From assembly GCA_903911905.1 (NCBI GenBank), contig CAIWFK010000668.1, forward strand, positions 1 to 35,298: a stretch of 35,298 bases of DNA, in the 5' to 3' direction. Under the pieces are notes generated by a model. The model saw only the letters and a list, made by a program, of their open reading frames with translations, was not told the DNA's origin and did no database searches. Positions within the stretch are counted from its first letter, which is position 1; every line of letters starts with the position of its first letter. Below are positions 7,623-16,019 of the stretch, in pieces. Source of the DNA: an uncultured Myxococcales bacterium (lineage in GTDB: Bacteria > Myxococcota > Myxococcia > Myxococcales > Myxococcaceae). The translations under genes were made by a program, and so were the position numbers.

Positions 7623-8255
7623 ATGGCTCGGCCAAGGAAATCAGAGGCGCGCAACACCCGGCAGGCGATTCTCGATGCCTCGCTCGACCTCTTCGCCGAG
7701 CACGGCTATTTCGGCACCTCGATGCGGGAAATCGCCCGCACCGTCGGCGTTCGCGAGAGCGCGCTGTACCACCACTTCGATTCGAAGGAAGCGGTGTTCC
7801 GCGAACTCATCGCCCACCTGGGCCCTGGCCGCATCGGGCAGGTGATGACGGTCGACACGCTGGGGCTGGCGCGCTCGCTGGGCGTGCGGCAGATGCTGCG
7901 GCGGCTGCTCGACATGGTGGTCGTCACCTGGACCATTCCCGAGGAAGCCAAGCTCTTCCGGGTGATGTTGCAGGAAGGCATGCGCCTGGCCGCCGCCGAG
8001 GTGGTCAACCCTGCCGACGCCATCACGCGGGTGCGCGCGAGCATGGCCGCGCTCTTCGGTCAGCTCGCGAAGGCGGGGCTGATTCGCAAGGTCGACCCGC
8101 ACGCCACCTCGGCCATGCTGATGGGGTCGCTGTTGATGTTGCGCGTGCTCTACCAGGGCGCGAGCAGCGACTTTCCCGCGCTGCAGCGCGAGGCGGCGAA
8201 GGTGGCCGACCAGTTGTGGGTGTTCCTCGAGCCCGGGCCTGAGGCTCTCAAATGA
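7623..8255 (+). CDS. TetR/AcrR family transcriptional regulator
   Basis: A 210-aa repressor. Residues about 9-57 form the TetR helix-turn-helix domain (ILDASLDLFAEHGYFGTSMREIARTVGVRESALYHHFDSKEAVF), with the typical recognition-helix end YHHF. The C-terminal helical domain would bind the inducer. The start is set by GGAGG at 7613-7617, 5 bp before the ATG. Identical inverted repeats lie just upstream of its own start and across its stop codon, before the ABC operon. It therefore probably represses itself, the divergent thioesterase-VOC pair and the export operon. The inducer is unknown; the thioesterase context makes an acyl compound possible. Confidence 0.93.
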   Translation: MARPRKSEARNTRQAILDASLDLFAEHGYFGTSMREIARTVGVRESALYHHFDSKEAVFRELIAHLGPGRIGQVMTVDTLGLARSLGVRQMLRRLLDMVVVTWTIPEEAKLFRVMLQEGMRLAAAEVVNPADAITRVRASMAALFGQLAKAGLIRKVDPHATSAMLMGSLLMLRVLYQGASSDFPALQREAAKVADQLWVFLEPGPEALK

Positions 8256-8266
8256 ACGAACGTTCA
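8253..8266. promoter_or_regulatory. TetR operator, copy 2
   Basis: TGAACGAACGTTCA repeats the GAACG-AA-CGTTC core of copy 1 and is symmetric over its whole 14 bp apart from the AA centre. It overlaps the TGA stop of the tetR gene and lies 23 bp before the ATG of the first permease, so it is placed to control the export operon separately from tetR. Confidence 0.75.
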
Positions 8267-8289
8267 CTTCATTTCAGTCGGGAGGCGCC

Positions 8290-9591
8290 ATGGCGCTGCT
8301 GAAGCTGGCCGTGCGGAACCTGCTGCGCAACCGCAAGCGCACCGTCATCACCCTGGTCGCGCTGGTGGTCGGCGTGAGCGCGATGATCGCCACCCGCGCC
8401 TTCATCAACGGGTTCCGCGGCATGATCATCGAGAACCAGACCCGCGGCGTGCTGGGGGAATTGCAGGTGCACCACGTGGGCTACGTGGCCAACGTGCAGA
8501 GCAGCCCGCTGACCATCGACATGGTCGACTCGCCCGAGGTGCGCGCGAAGATCGCGGCCGTGCCGGGCGTCGGGGTGGTCAGCCCCCGCATCGACTTCGG
8601 CGCGCAACTCTCGACGCCCGATCGCACGCCGCCGCACGAAGACGGCAGCGAGCTGCCCGAGGCCGACCGCGGCACCTCGACCTTCATGATGGTCACCGCC
8701 TTCGAGCCCGCGCTGGAAAAGCAGGTCACGCCCCGCCGGTGGGACTGGATCGGCGCCGGCCGCGGGACGATGTCGGAAGCGGGCGATTCGACCTCGCTGG
8801 TGCTCAACGACGACTTCGCCCGGGCGCTCAAGCTCGAGTTGCTGCCGGCCGGCGCGGCGCTGCCTCCGGTCGAACGCCAGGCTGCGCTCATCACCGGAGA
8901 TCGCGAGCAGGCGCTCAACGGCGAGAACGTGGTCATCGGCGGTACCTTCGCCTCGGTCACCGCCAACGACCGGCGCATCGGCTTCCTGCCCTTGGCGCTC
9001 GCCCAGCGCCTGTTGCGCATGGAAGGCCGGGTCACCGAGTACGGCCTGACGCTCGAGCCGGGAGCTGACCTCGAGCAGGTGAAGGCTGGGCTGCAGGCGG
9101 CGCTGGGGCCCGAGTACGAGGTGCACACCTGGGCCGAGCGCATTCCCTTCCTCACCGACCTGGTCGAGACCCAGACGAAGATCTTCAACATCGTCTCGAC
9201 CATCGTGCTGCTGGTGGTGCTGCTGGGAATCGTCAACGCCATGTTGATGAGCGTGCTCGAGCGGGTGCGTGAAATCGGCACCATGCTGGCGGTGGGTATG
9301 CGGCGCTCGCAAATCACCCGCATGTTCCTGATGGAAGGCGCGGTGCTGGGCGTGGTGGGCGGCGTGCTGGGCATCGCGGTGGGCCTGCTGCTGGTGCTGG
9401 TGATGAGCCAGGCCGGCATCGAGCTGCCCGCGCCCGGGGCGAAGGTGGCCTCGGTCATTCACCCCACCGTCGAGCCGTTCTTCGTGGTGCGCACGCTGGC
9501 CCAGGCCGTCATCGGCTCGGCGCTGGCGGCGATTCTTCCTGCACGACGGGCGGCGGCGCTGCGACCCGTGGAGGCGCTGGCGCACACATGA
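8290..9591 (+). CDS. ABC transporter permease, LolC/E-FtsX-MacB type (first copy)
   Basis: A 433-aa inner-membrane protein with the four-helix FtsX topology: one helix near residues 18-38, a large periplasmic domain to about 285, then three helices. The motif after the second helix (NAMLMSVLERVREIGTMLAVGMRRSQI) is the coupling region of FtsX-family permeases, and the C-terminus has the usual PARRAAALRPVEAL end. There is no fused ATPase, so it needs the separate LolD-like ATPase at the end of the operon. GGGAGG precedes the ATG. It overlaps the second permease gene by 4 bp (ATGA), indicating coupled translation and a heterodimer as in LolCE. Expected to extract cargo from the membrane rather than pump across it. 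Confidence 0.92.
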   Translation: MALLKLAVRNLLRNRKRTVITLVALVVGVSAMIATRAFINGFRGMIIENQTRGVLGELQVHHVGYVANVQSSPLTIDMVDSPEVRAKIAAVPGVGVVSPRIDFGAQLSTPDRTPPHEDGSELPEADRGTSTFMMVTAFEPALEKQVTPRRWDWIGAGRGTMSEAGDSTSLVLNDDFARALKLELLPAGAALPPVERQAALITGDREQALNGENVVIGGTFASVTANDRRIGFLPLALAQRLLRMEGRVTEYGLTLEPGADLEQVKAGLQAALGPEYEVHTWAERIPFLTDLVETQTKIFNIVSTIVLLVVLLGIVNAMLMSVLERVREIGTMLAVGMRRSQITRMFLMEGAVLGVVGGVLGIAVGLLLVLVMSQAGIELPAPGAKVASVIHPTVEPFFVVRTLAQAVIGSALAAILPARRAAALRPVEALAHT

Positions 9592-10808
9592 GCCGACTTC
9601 CCGCACTCGCCATTCGCAACGTCGGCCGCAACCGCCGCCGCACCTTCATCACCGCGCTCACCATCGCCTTCGGCGTCACCATGGTCGTCTCGGTACGCGG
9701 GGTGATGTTCGGCCTGCAGACGATGATGATTTCCGACACCGTCGAGGGCCGCCTGGGCGCGCTTCAGGTCCACCGCGCGGGCTACCTCGACGCCATCGAT
9801 TCGGTGCCGCTCACCCTCAACCTGCCGTACACCCCCGAGCTATTGCAGAAGATTCGGGCCGTACCGCACGTGAAGGGCGTCACCGGGCGCATTCAGTTCA
9901 ACGGGCTGGTGTCGAACGGGCAGGCGCAGACCATGTTCGTGGGGCGCGGGCTCGACGTCGGTCACGAGCTGGAAGTGTGCCCCCAGTTGGCCAGTACGGT
10001 GAAGCCCGGCGGCGGGCCGCTGGGCGCGGGTGACGACGCGGCGGCCTTGCTGGGCTTCGAGTTGGCGCAGTCGTTCGGGGTCGGCGTGGGGCAGACGGTG
10101 GCGTTGCAGACCACCAGCCCCTCGGGCCGCGCCAACTCGCTCGACCTGAAGGTTCGCGGGCTGTCGACCTCGGCCTTTCCGCTGGAAAACAAGCGCGTGG
10201 CGACCGTGACGCTGGGCACCGCCCAGGCGCTGCTGGGGCTCGAGGGCAAGGTGACCGAAATCGCCGTGGCCATCGACGACGTAGCGCGGGTCGACGAGGT
10301 CGCAGCAGCCCTGCGCCAGGCCCTGGGCGAAGGCTACGAGGTCAGCACCTGGCGTGAACTGCAGCCCTTCCTGCGCGACATCATCTCGCGGCAGAACTTC
10401 GTGCTGGGCATGGTCTCGTTGATTCTGCTCGTCATCGTGCTGACCAGCATCATCAACACCATGTTGATGAGCGTGTTCGAACGGGTGCGCGAAATCGGCA
10501 CCCTGCTGGCGGTCGGTGTGCGGCGCGCGCAGGTGATGTCCATCTTCCTCATCGAGGCGGCGGTCATCGGCGTGCTGGGCGGCCTGTCGGGCGCCGTCGT
10601 CGGGCGAACGTTGGTGGCCATCGTCGCCTCGCGCGGCATCCACTTCGAACTCTCGGGGCTCAACGCGGTCAACGTGCTGCGGCCGGTGGTGACCTGGCCC
10701 TTCGTCTTCGGCGCGGTGGCCGTGGCGATTCTGGCCGCGCTGGGTGCAGCGCTCTGGCCCGCGTGGCGCGCTTCTCGAATGAACCCCGTCGATGCCTTGA
10801 GGAACTGA
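9588..10808 (+). CDS. ABC transporter permease, LolC/E-FtsX-MacB type (second copy)
   Basis: A 406-aa paralogue of the preceding permease with the same plan: an N-terminal helix after RNVGRNRRRTFI, a periplasmic domain to about 270 and three C-terminal helices. The coupling motif NTMLMSVFERVREIGTLLAVGVRRAQV is nearly the same as in the first copy, while the periplasmic domains have diverged. That pattern suits an asymmetric pair like LolC and LolE. It begins inside the stop codon of the first permease and is followed after 4 bp by the LolA-like gene. The periplasmic domain would be the docking site for that carrier, by analogy with LolC. Confidence 0.92.
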   Translation: MSRLPALAIRNVGRNRRRTFITALTIAFGVTMVVSVRGVMFGLQTMMISDTVEGRLGALQVHRAGYLDAIDSVPLTLNLPYTPELLQKIRAVPHVKGVTGRIQFNGLVSNGQAQTMFVGRGLDVGHELEVCPQLASTVKPGGGPLGAGDDAAALLGFELAQSFGVGVGQTVALQTTSPSGRANSLDLKVRGLSTSAFPLENKRVATVTLGTAQALLGLEGKVTEIAVAIDDVARVDEVAAALRQALGEGYEVSTWRELQPFLRDIISRQNFVLGMVSLILLVIVLTSIINTMLMSVFERVREIGTLLAVGVRRAQVMSIFLIEAAVIGVLGGLSGAVVGRTLVAIVASRGIHFELSGLNAVNVLRPVVTWPFVFGAVAVAILAALGAALWPAWRASRMNPVDALRN

Positions 10809-10812
10809 AAAA

Positions 10813-11532
10813 ATGCGAACTGCGCTCATCTGCACGCTGCTGCTCTCGACCCAGGCGCTGGCCGGCGCGCCGACCGTCGACGACATCTTGAAGAAGTACG
10901 ACGCCATCATGGGGCCCACGGTCTTCGAGGCCGAGAACGAGATGACCTCGACCCGCGAAGACGGGACCACGCGCACCTACGTGATGAAGATGCTCAAGAA
11001 GGACAGCGACAAGTTCCGCATCTATTTCACCGGGCCCGCTGCGGTGAAGGGGCAGGAAATCCTCCGCATCGGCGACAACGCCTGGGTGTACCTGCCGAAC
11101 CTCAAGCGCGCGACGCGCATCGCCAACCGCGAGAGCTTCCAGGGCGGTGACTTCAACAACGCCGACGTGCTGCGGGTGAACTACCAGGCCGACTACTCGG
11201 GCACGCTCATCGACTCCGACGTGCCCGACACCTGGTGCGTGCAGTTGAAGGCGAAGAACGCCGAGACCTCGTACGACGCCATCACCCTCTACGTGCGCAA
11301 GAGCGACCTGTTGCCGGTGAAGGGCAAGTACTTCGGCACCTCGGGCAAGTTGATTCGCAGCGCCGAGTTCACCGACGTGAAGGAGCTGTCGAAGGGCTTC
11401 GTGCGCCCGGTGAAGGTGGTGATGCACAACGAGCTGGTGCCCGCGCGCAAGTCCGAGATGGTGGTGCGCGAGATGAAGCTCGACGTCGAAGTGCCCGCGC
11501 AGCGCTTCACGCAGACCGACCTGGGGAAGTGA
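10813..11532 (+). CDS. LolA-like periplasmic outer-membrane lipoprotein-sorting protein
   Basis: A 239-aa protein with a Sec signal peptide (about residues 1-19, ending LAGA) and no lipobox, hence soluble in the periplasm. The mature part matches the LolA-like/COG2834 group, with the core WVYLPNLKRATRIAN followed by SFQGGDFNNADVLRV. These proteins have the open beta-barrel fold that shelters acyl chains. Housekeeping LolA is usually encoded apart from FtsX-like permeases. This one sits inside an ABC operon 4 bp after the permeases, which suggests a dedicated carrier. Its partner would be the beta-barrel protein encoded next. The cargo, lipid or lipoprotein, is not shown. Confidence 0.85.
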   Translation: MRTALICTLLLSTQALAGAPTVDDILKKYDAIMGPTVFEAENEMTSTREDGTTRTYVMKMLKKDSDKFRIYFTGPAAVKGQEILRIGDNAWVYLPNLKRATRIANRESFQGGDFNNADVLRVNYQADYSGTLIDSDVPDTWCVQLKAKNAETSYDAITLYVRKSDLLPVKGKYFGTSGKLIRSAEFTDVKELSKGFVRPVKVVMHNELVPARKSEMVVREMKLDVEVPAQRFTQTDLGK

Positions 11533-11534
11533 CC

Positions 11535-13100
11535 ATGCTGCTCGTCGCTCTGCTCAGCGTGCTCGCGGCCGAGGCTCCCGAGGCGGGAAGCGAGGTCGAT
11601 GCGGGGGCGGCGATGGAAGCCCCCGCAGCCGAGGTCACGCCCGCGCCCGCCGCTGCGGTCGACGTGAGTGCCCCCCCGCCTGCGGCGACCCCCGAGCCGG
11701 CGAGGAAGCTGGTCGAGGCCACCGGCTACGTCGACAGCCGCAGTTCGTTCACCCGGGTCAAGACCTGGGGCCTGGTGCCCACCGACGACGTGCCGCAATT
11801 GCAGGAACTGCTCGAGTTCAACGCGCAGGTGAAGGTGAAGTGGCGCGAGCGCAGCTACCTGTCGAGCGACGTCTCGCTCATCGGCAACGTGTCGGGCGAG
11901 TACCACGGGCGCGACGCCACCACCCAGGCCGACGTTCGGCTCGATGATCACAACAGCGCGCAGGCCCTGCCGGTGGTCAGCATCAACGAGTTGTACCTGT
12001 TCCACGAATTCATTCCGCAGCTCAACGTGGTGCTGGGCAAGAAGCGCGTGGTGTGGGGCCCGGGCCTGGCCCTCAACCCCACCGACCTGCTCAACCCGCG
12101 CCGCGACCCCACCGACCCCACGCTGCAGCGCTCGGGCTCGTGGCTGGCCGAAATCGAGGCGCCCTTCGAGACCATGACCTTCTCGCTGCTCTTCGCGCCC
12201 ACCCAACTGAGCGCGGCCTCGGGCATTCCCACCGCGTTCGTGACGTACCCCGGCTGGAACAAGGTCGACGACCTGGCGCACTTCCAGCTCGCCGCGCGCT
12301 GGTACCTGCTGGTGAAGGACGCCGACGTGAACGTGATGGCGTTCTACGGCAATTCGAGCATCGACGCGTTCCGCGACAAGTTCCGCGTGGGCCTGACCTT
12401 CTCGCGCTACTTCTTCACCGACTACGAATTGCACGCCGAGGCGCTCATTCAGCAGGGCAGCGCACGCCAGACCATCGACCCCGATTGCGTTGCGAGCACG
12501 GTGGGCGCGCTGACCTGCGTGAAGGCGGGCACGGCGGTGCTGCAGACCACCCGCTTGAACGACCACGCCTTCCTGCCGAAGCTGCTGGTGGGCACCAAGC
12601 GACAGTTCAGCGACGACTCGCTCATCTCGCTCGAATACCTGTACCAGGCCGACGGGTGGGACCGCGCGCAGTTCCAGGCCTTCGCCAACGGGCTGTCGCT
12701 GCTCGACGAAGGGCGGCGCGCCGGGCTGCCGGTCAACCGCATTCCCGGCGCCAGTTCGCTGTTGGGGCAGTCGAGCTCGACCGACGGCCTGCCGGCGCGG
12801 GTGAGCTTCGACCCGCGCGGTCAGCACTACCTCTTCCTCACCTTCCAGAAGCCGCGCATCTTCGACGACTTCACTGCGAGCGTGGTGGTCATCGCCAACC
12901 TGACCGACCTCTCGACCATCTGGACGCCGTCGCTGGCCTGGAGCGCCACCGAGTGGCTGACCCTGACGCTCTACGCCTTCGTGCCGCTGCAGGGCCCCGA
13001 CGCGCTGGCGGTGACCACCCCGCAGGGCAAGCCGGTCAGCGAGTTCTCAGCCAGTCCCTACGCCGTACGTGCGCTGCTGGAAGCGCGCGTCTTCTTCTGA
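11535..13100 (+). CDS. Putative outer-membrane beta-barrel protein of the export operon
   Basis: A 521-aa protein starting at ATG 2 bp after the LolA-like gene. A short signal peptide (about residues 1-12, MLLVALLSVLAA) is followed by an Ala/Pro-rich segment to about 55 and then a long region of alternating amphipathic strands. The last residue is Phe (EARVFF), the usual recognition end for the barrel assembly machinery. The region VLGKKRVVWGPGLALNPTDLLNPRRDP recalls DUF1302-like barrels, which often accompany LolA-like proteins and RND or MMPL pumps, but I cannot fix the family. Its position points to a role in receiving or inserting the exported cargo at the outer membrane. Confidence 0.75.
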   Translation: MLLVALLSVLAAEAPEAGSEVDAGAAMEAPAAEVTPAPAAAVDVSAPPPAATPEPARKLVEATGYVDSRSSFTRVKTWGLVPTDDVPQLQELLEFNAQVKVKWRERSYLSSDVSLIGNVSGEYHGRDATTQADVRLDDHNSAQALPVVSINELYLFHEFIPQLNVVLGKKRVVWGPGLALNPTDLLNPRRDPTDPTLQRSGSWLAEIEAPFETMTFSLLFAPTQLSAASGIPTAFVTYPGWNKVDDLAHFQLAARWYLLVKDADVNVMAFYGNSSIDAFRDKFRVGLTFSRYFFTDYELHAEALIQQGSARQTIDPDCVASTVGALTCVKAGTAVLQTTRLNDHAFLPKLLVGTKRQFSDDSLISLEYLYQADGWDRAQFQAFANGLSLLDEGRRAGLPVNRIPGASSLLGQSSSTDGLPARVSFDPRGQHYLFLTFQKPRIFDDFTASVVVIANLTDLSTIWTPSLAWSATEWLTLTLYAFVPLQGPDALAVTTPQGKPVSEFSASPYAVRALLEARVFF

Positions 13101-13109
13101 AAGCCGACC

Positions 13110-13805
13110 ATGAGCCACCTCATCGAGATGAAGGGCATCACCAAGACCTACCAACTGGGCAAGACCGACGTGGTGGCGCTGCGGGGCGTCGACCTCACCA
13201 TCGACGCGGGTGAGTTCACGGTGGTCACCGGGCCTTCGGGCTCGGGCAAGACGACGCTGCTCAACATCATCGGCTGTCTCGACCGGGCGACCAGCGGCAG
13301 CTACGTGCTCGATGGGGTCGACGTGGGCACGCGCGACTTCGACGACCTGGCCGGCGTGCGCAACGAGAAAATCGGCTTCATCTTCCAGAACTTCAACCTC
13401 ATTCCCGTGCTCGACGTGGCCGAGAACATCGAGTTCCCGGTGGCGGTGCGGAAGAACGCCGAAGACCCGGCGGCGTTGCGCGCGCGCGTGGAGCAGTTGG
13501 CGAAGGCCGTGGGGCTCGACCAGTTCCTGCATCACAAGCCCGATGAGTTGTCGGGCGGTCAGCGGCAGCGCGTGGCCATCGCCCGGGCGCTCATCACCAG
13601 ACCGCGGTTGGTGCTGGCGGACGAGCCGACTGCGAACCTCGACTCGAAGACCAGCGAGCAGATCATCGACCTGATGCTGGCGCTCAACCGCGAGCAGGCG
13701 GTGACGTTCCTCTTCTCGACGCACGACGCACGGGTGGTCTCGCATGCTCGGCGCGCGCTGCAGATTTCCGACGGCCGAATGGTCGCCGGCGCGATGGCGC
13801 ACTGA
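13110..13805 (+). CDS. ABC transporter ATP-binding protein, LolD/MacB type
   Basis: A 231-aa cytoplasmic ATPase with Walker A GPSGSGKTT at 41-49, Q-loop FIFQNFNLIPVL, signature LSGGQRQRVAIARAL, Walker B LVLADEPTANLD and H-loop STHD. The Q-loop region and TANLD are typical of the LolD/MacB/FtsE group that drives FtsX-type permeases by mechanical transmission. It is the last gene of the operon, separated from its permeases by the LolA-like and barrel genes. That unusual order suggests all five genes are expressed and work together. It is the only ATPase available for the two permeases in this cluster. Confidence 0.93.
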   Translation: MSHLIEMKGITKTYQLGKTDVVALRGVDLTIDAGEFTVVTGPSGSGKTTLLNIIGCLDRATSGSYVLDGVDVGTRDFDDLAGVRNEKIGFIFQNFNLIPVLDVAENIEFPVAVRKNAEDPAALRARVEQLAKAVGLDQFLHHKPDELSGGQRQRVAIARALITRPRLVLADEPTANLDSKTSEQIIDLMLALNREQAVTFLFSTHDARVVSHARRALQISDGRMVAGAMAH

Positions 13806-13861
13806 GCGAGCGTGCTCCCGGGAAGACCGCCTCGTGAGCAGTTGCTCGAAGAACGGGAAAA

Positions 13862-13889
13862 CGCCGCGCCAGCAACAGCCAGCGCGGCG
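13862..13889. terminator. Hairpin between convergent genes, probable terminator
   Basis: The arms CGCCGCGC (13862-13869) and GCGCGGCG (13882-13889) form a perfect 8-bp stem with a 12-nt loop. Read on the minus strand the stem is followed by TTTT, so it probably ends the outer-membrane protein transcript. On the plus strand it closes the ABC operon without a T tract. Confidence 0.6.
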
Positions 13890-13914
13890 CTTCAGGTGAG
13901 AGTGGGAATTCTCT

Positions 13915-14616
13915 TCAGCGGGCGTCGTAGCCCAGCGTCAGCGCCGGCATCACGCCGACCGCGAGGCCGGTGGTGTTCGCCGTGACCGAGCCGCCCATGC
14001 TGTCGCCGGTGACCGTGGCGTAGGCCGCGTTCGGGGCGAAGAGGAAGAGCACGTCGAGGCCGATGTTGAACCCCGAGCGGCGACCGGTGCGCTCGTTGCG
14101 GTGACCCAGGTTGAGGCCGATCTTCAGGTCGAGCGCGGGCATGAAGCCGCCAGCGACGACGGTGGTGGTCGAGGCCGCACCGTTGGTGTTGGCCGAGGCA
14201 GCCACGCCGGCCCAGCCGCCGTCGGCGATGGCAGGACCCGCCGCGATGGACAGGCGGTCGAAGAGCGTCATTTCACCCAGTACGCCCAACTTCCACCAAC
14301 CGGCGACCGAGATGGACGCCGAGGTCGTGCCGTTGGGGTTGACCGAGCCGCCCACGCCGAAGCCGAAGGTCGCGCCGCCGTTCACGAACACACCGAACGT
14401 GCGGTTGACCTGGTAGCCGATGCGGCCTTCCGCGCCGAAAGTGACGGTGGTCTGCGGCAGCAACAGGCCAATCTGCCCGTCGATACCCCAGCGAACCCGG
14501 CCTTGTTCTTCGACCATGGGCGCGTCTGGAGGCGGGGGCGGCGGCGGCGCCATGCTGTCCTGGGCCAGCGCAGTGAACGACGAAACGAGAGCTGCCATCA
14601 TCAAGGTGCGGTTCAT
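13915..14616 (-). CDS. Putative outer-membrane beta-barrel protein
   Basis: A 233-aa protein with a Sec signal peptide (about residues 1-18, ending ALAQ), a run of seven prolines and then about 200 residues of short alternating strands rich in Gly, Thr and aromatics. Length and pattern fit an eight-stranded OmpA/OmpW-like barrel. It ends YDAR rather than in an aromatic residue, slightly unusual for a barrel. It is transcribed alone, convergent to the ABC operon and divergent from the antiporter gene. The 104-bp divergent gap holds an AT-rich patch (14651-14663) suited to a promoter. Exact family and function are not recognised. Confidence 0.65.
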   Translation of the reverse strand: MNRTLMMAALVSSFTALAQDSMAPPPPPPPDAPMVEEQGRVRWGIDGQIGLLLPQTTVTFGAEGRIGYQVNRTFGVFVNGGATFGFGVGGSVNPNGTTSASISVAGWWKLGVLGEMTLFDRLSIAAGPAIADGGWAGVAASANTNGAASTTTVVAGGFMPALDLKIGLNLGHRNERTGRRSGFNIGLDVLFLFAPNAAYATVTGDSMGGSVTANTTGLAVGVMPALTLGYDAR

Positions 14617-14720
14617 GTGGCGCCGATTGACGCACGGCCCGTCACCCGATTCAAAAATATTCCCGTGCCTTTTCGATTCGATGCACTGCGTCGACGCGGC
14701 GTGATTTGTTGACGGACGTC

Positions 14721-16019
14721 ATGCGCCCGTTCTTCCGACCCTTCCTGGTGGTCGCCTCCCTTGCGGCGAGCGTGGCGTTCGCCAGCGAAGGGCACGCCGA
14801 CCCGTCCGCGCCGGTGGTGCTGGGCCTGGCGGTCATTCTGCTGGTCGCCAAGCTGGCGGGTGACGTCGCGGTGCGGGTGGGGCAGCCCGCGGTGTTGGGC
14901 GAATTGTTGGCAGGCGTGGTGCTGGGGAACCTGCCGTTGCTCGGCGTGCACACCTTCGAGCCCATGGCGGCCAGCCCTTTCCTCGACATGTTCGCGCGGG
15001 TCGGCGTCATCGTGCTGCTCTTCGAGGTGGGGCTCGAATCGACGGTCGCCCAGATGATGAAGGTGGGCCTGTCGGCGCTGCTGGTGGCCATCATCGGCGT
15101 AGCGCTTCCCTTCGCACTCGGCTTTGCGACGACCCGATTGGTGCTGCCGGGTCACCCCATGACCGTGGCCCTCTTCATCGGCGCGACGCTGACCGCGACG
15201 TCGGTGGGCATCACTGCCCGCGTGCTCAAGGACCTCGAGCGCTCGCAGACGCCCGAGGCGCGGGTGATTCTGGGCGCGGCGGTCATCGACGACGTGCTCG
15301 GGCTGGTGATTCTGGCGGTGGTGACCGGCGTCATCGTCGCTTCCGACGCGGGCGGGTCGCTGGCGGTGTCCGACGTGCTGCTCACCGTGGGGAAGGCCGT
15401 CGGCTTCCTGATGGGCGCGCTGGTGCTGGGCACGCGGCTCTCGAAGCGGCTCTTTGGTCTGGCGTCGTTGCTCAAGGTCCGGGGCGTGTTGTTGGCCTTC
15501 GCGTTGGGCATCGCGTTCCTCTCGTCGGCGCTGGCCGACTTCATCGGGCTGGCGCCCATCGTCGGAGCCTTCGCCGCAGGGCTCGTGCTGGAAGACGTGC
15601 AGTACCAGGACCTGGTCGACCGCGAGCACCACTCGCTCGAGGAATTGATTCACCCCATCGCCGGCTTCCTCGTGCCGGTGTTCTTCGTGCTGATGGGCAT
15701 GCACACCCAGCTCACCTCGTTCGCGCAGCCCGGCGTGTTGGGCCTGGCGGCGGCGCTGTGTCTGGTGGCGGTGGTGGGCAAGCTGGCGTCGGGTCTGGGC
15801 GTGCGAGGGTCGGCGGGCGCGAGCCGGCTGACGGTGGGCATCGGCATGGTGCCTCGTGGAGAGGTCGGGCTCATCTTCGCGGACCTCGGCTCGAAGTTGA
15901 TGACGCACGGGGAGCCCGTCGTCAGCCCCGAGGTGTTCTCGGCGGTGGTGGCGATGGTCATCGTCACCACCATGGTCACCCCGCCGGCGCTCGAGTGGAG
16001 CATGAGGAGGTCAGCGTGA
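14721..16019 (+). CDS. Cation:proton antiporter, CPA2/KefB-like
   Basis: A 432-aa polytopic inner-membrane protein with about 13 hydrophobic segments. Family landmarks are QPAVLGELLAGVVLGN in an early helix, FEVGLES, the discontinuous-helix region GATLTATSVGITARVL, AAVIDDVLGLV with the paired acidic residues that bind the exchanged cation, and PRGEVGLIFADLG. There is no C-terminal TrkA-N (RCK) domain, so it is a short form without nucleotide gating. The first 26 residues look like a cleavable signal peptide (ending FAS). A TTG at 14706 is possible, but the ATG at 14721 better matches the signal sequence. It overlaps the next gene (GTGA). The ion, Na+ or K+, cannot be told. Confidence 0.88.
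   Translation: MRPFFRPFLVVASLAASVAFASEGHADPSAPVVLGLAVILLVAKLAGDVAVRVGQPAVLGELLAGVVLGNLPLLGVHTFEPMAASPFLDMFARVGVIVLLFEVGLESTVAQMMKVGLSALLVAIIGVALPFALGFATTRLVLPGHPMTVALFIGATLTATSVGITARVLKDLERSQTPEARVILGAAVIDDVLGLVILAVVTGVIVASDAGGSLAVSDVLLTVGKAVGFLMGALVLGTRLSKRLFGLASLLKVRGVLLAFALGIAFLSSALADFIGLAPIVGAFAAGLVLEDVQYQDLVDREHHSLEELIHPIAGFLVPVFFVLMGMHTQLTSFAQPGVLGLAAALCLVAVVGKLASGLGVRGSAGASRLTVGIGMVPRGEVGLIFADLGSKLMTHGEPVVSPEVFSAVVAMVIVTTMVTPPALEWSMRRSA

Noticed and set aside
11235-11534. N-terminal extension of the barrel gene back to 11235
   Set aside because: It overlaps the LolA-like gene; the ATG at 11535 begins with a signal peptide 2 bp after that gene's stop.
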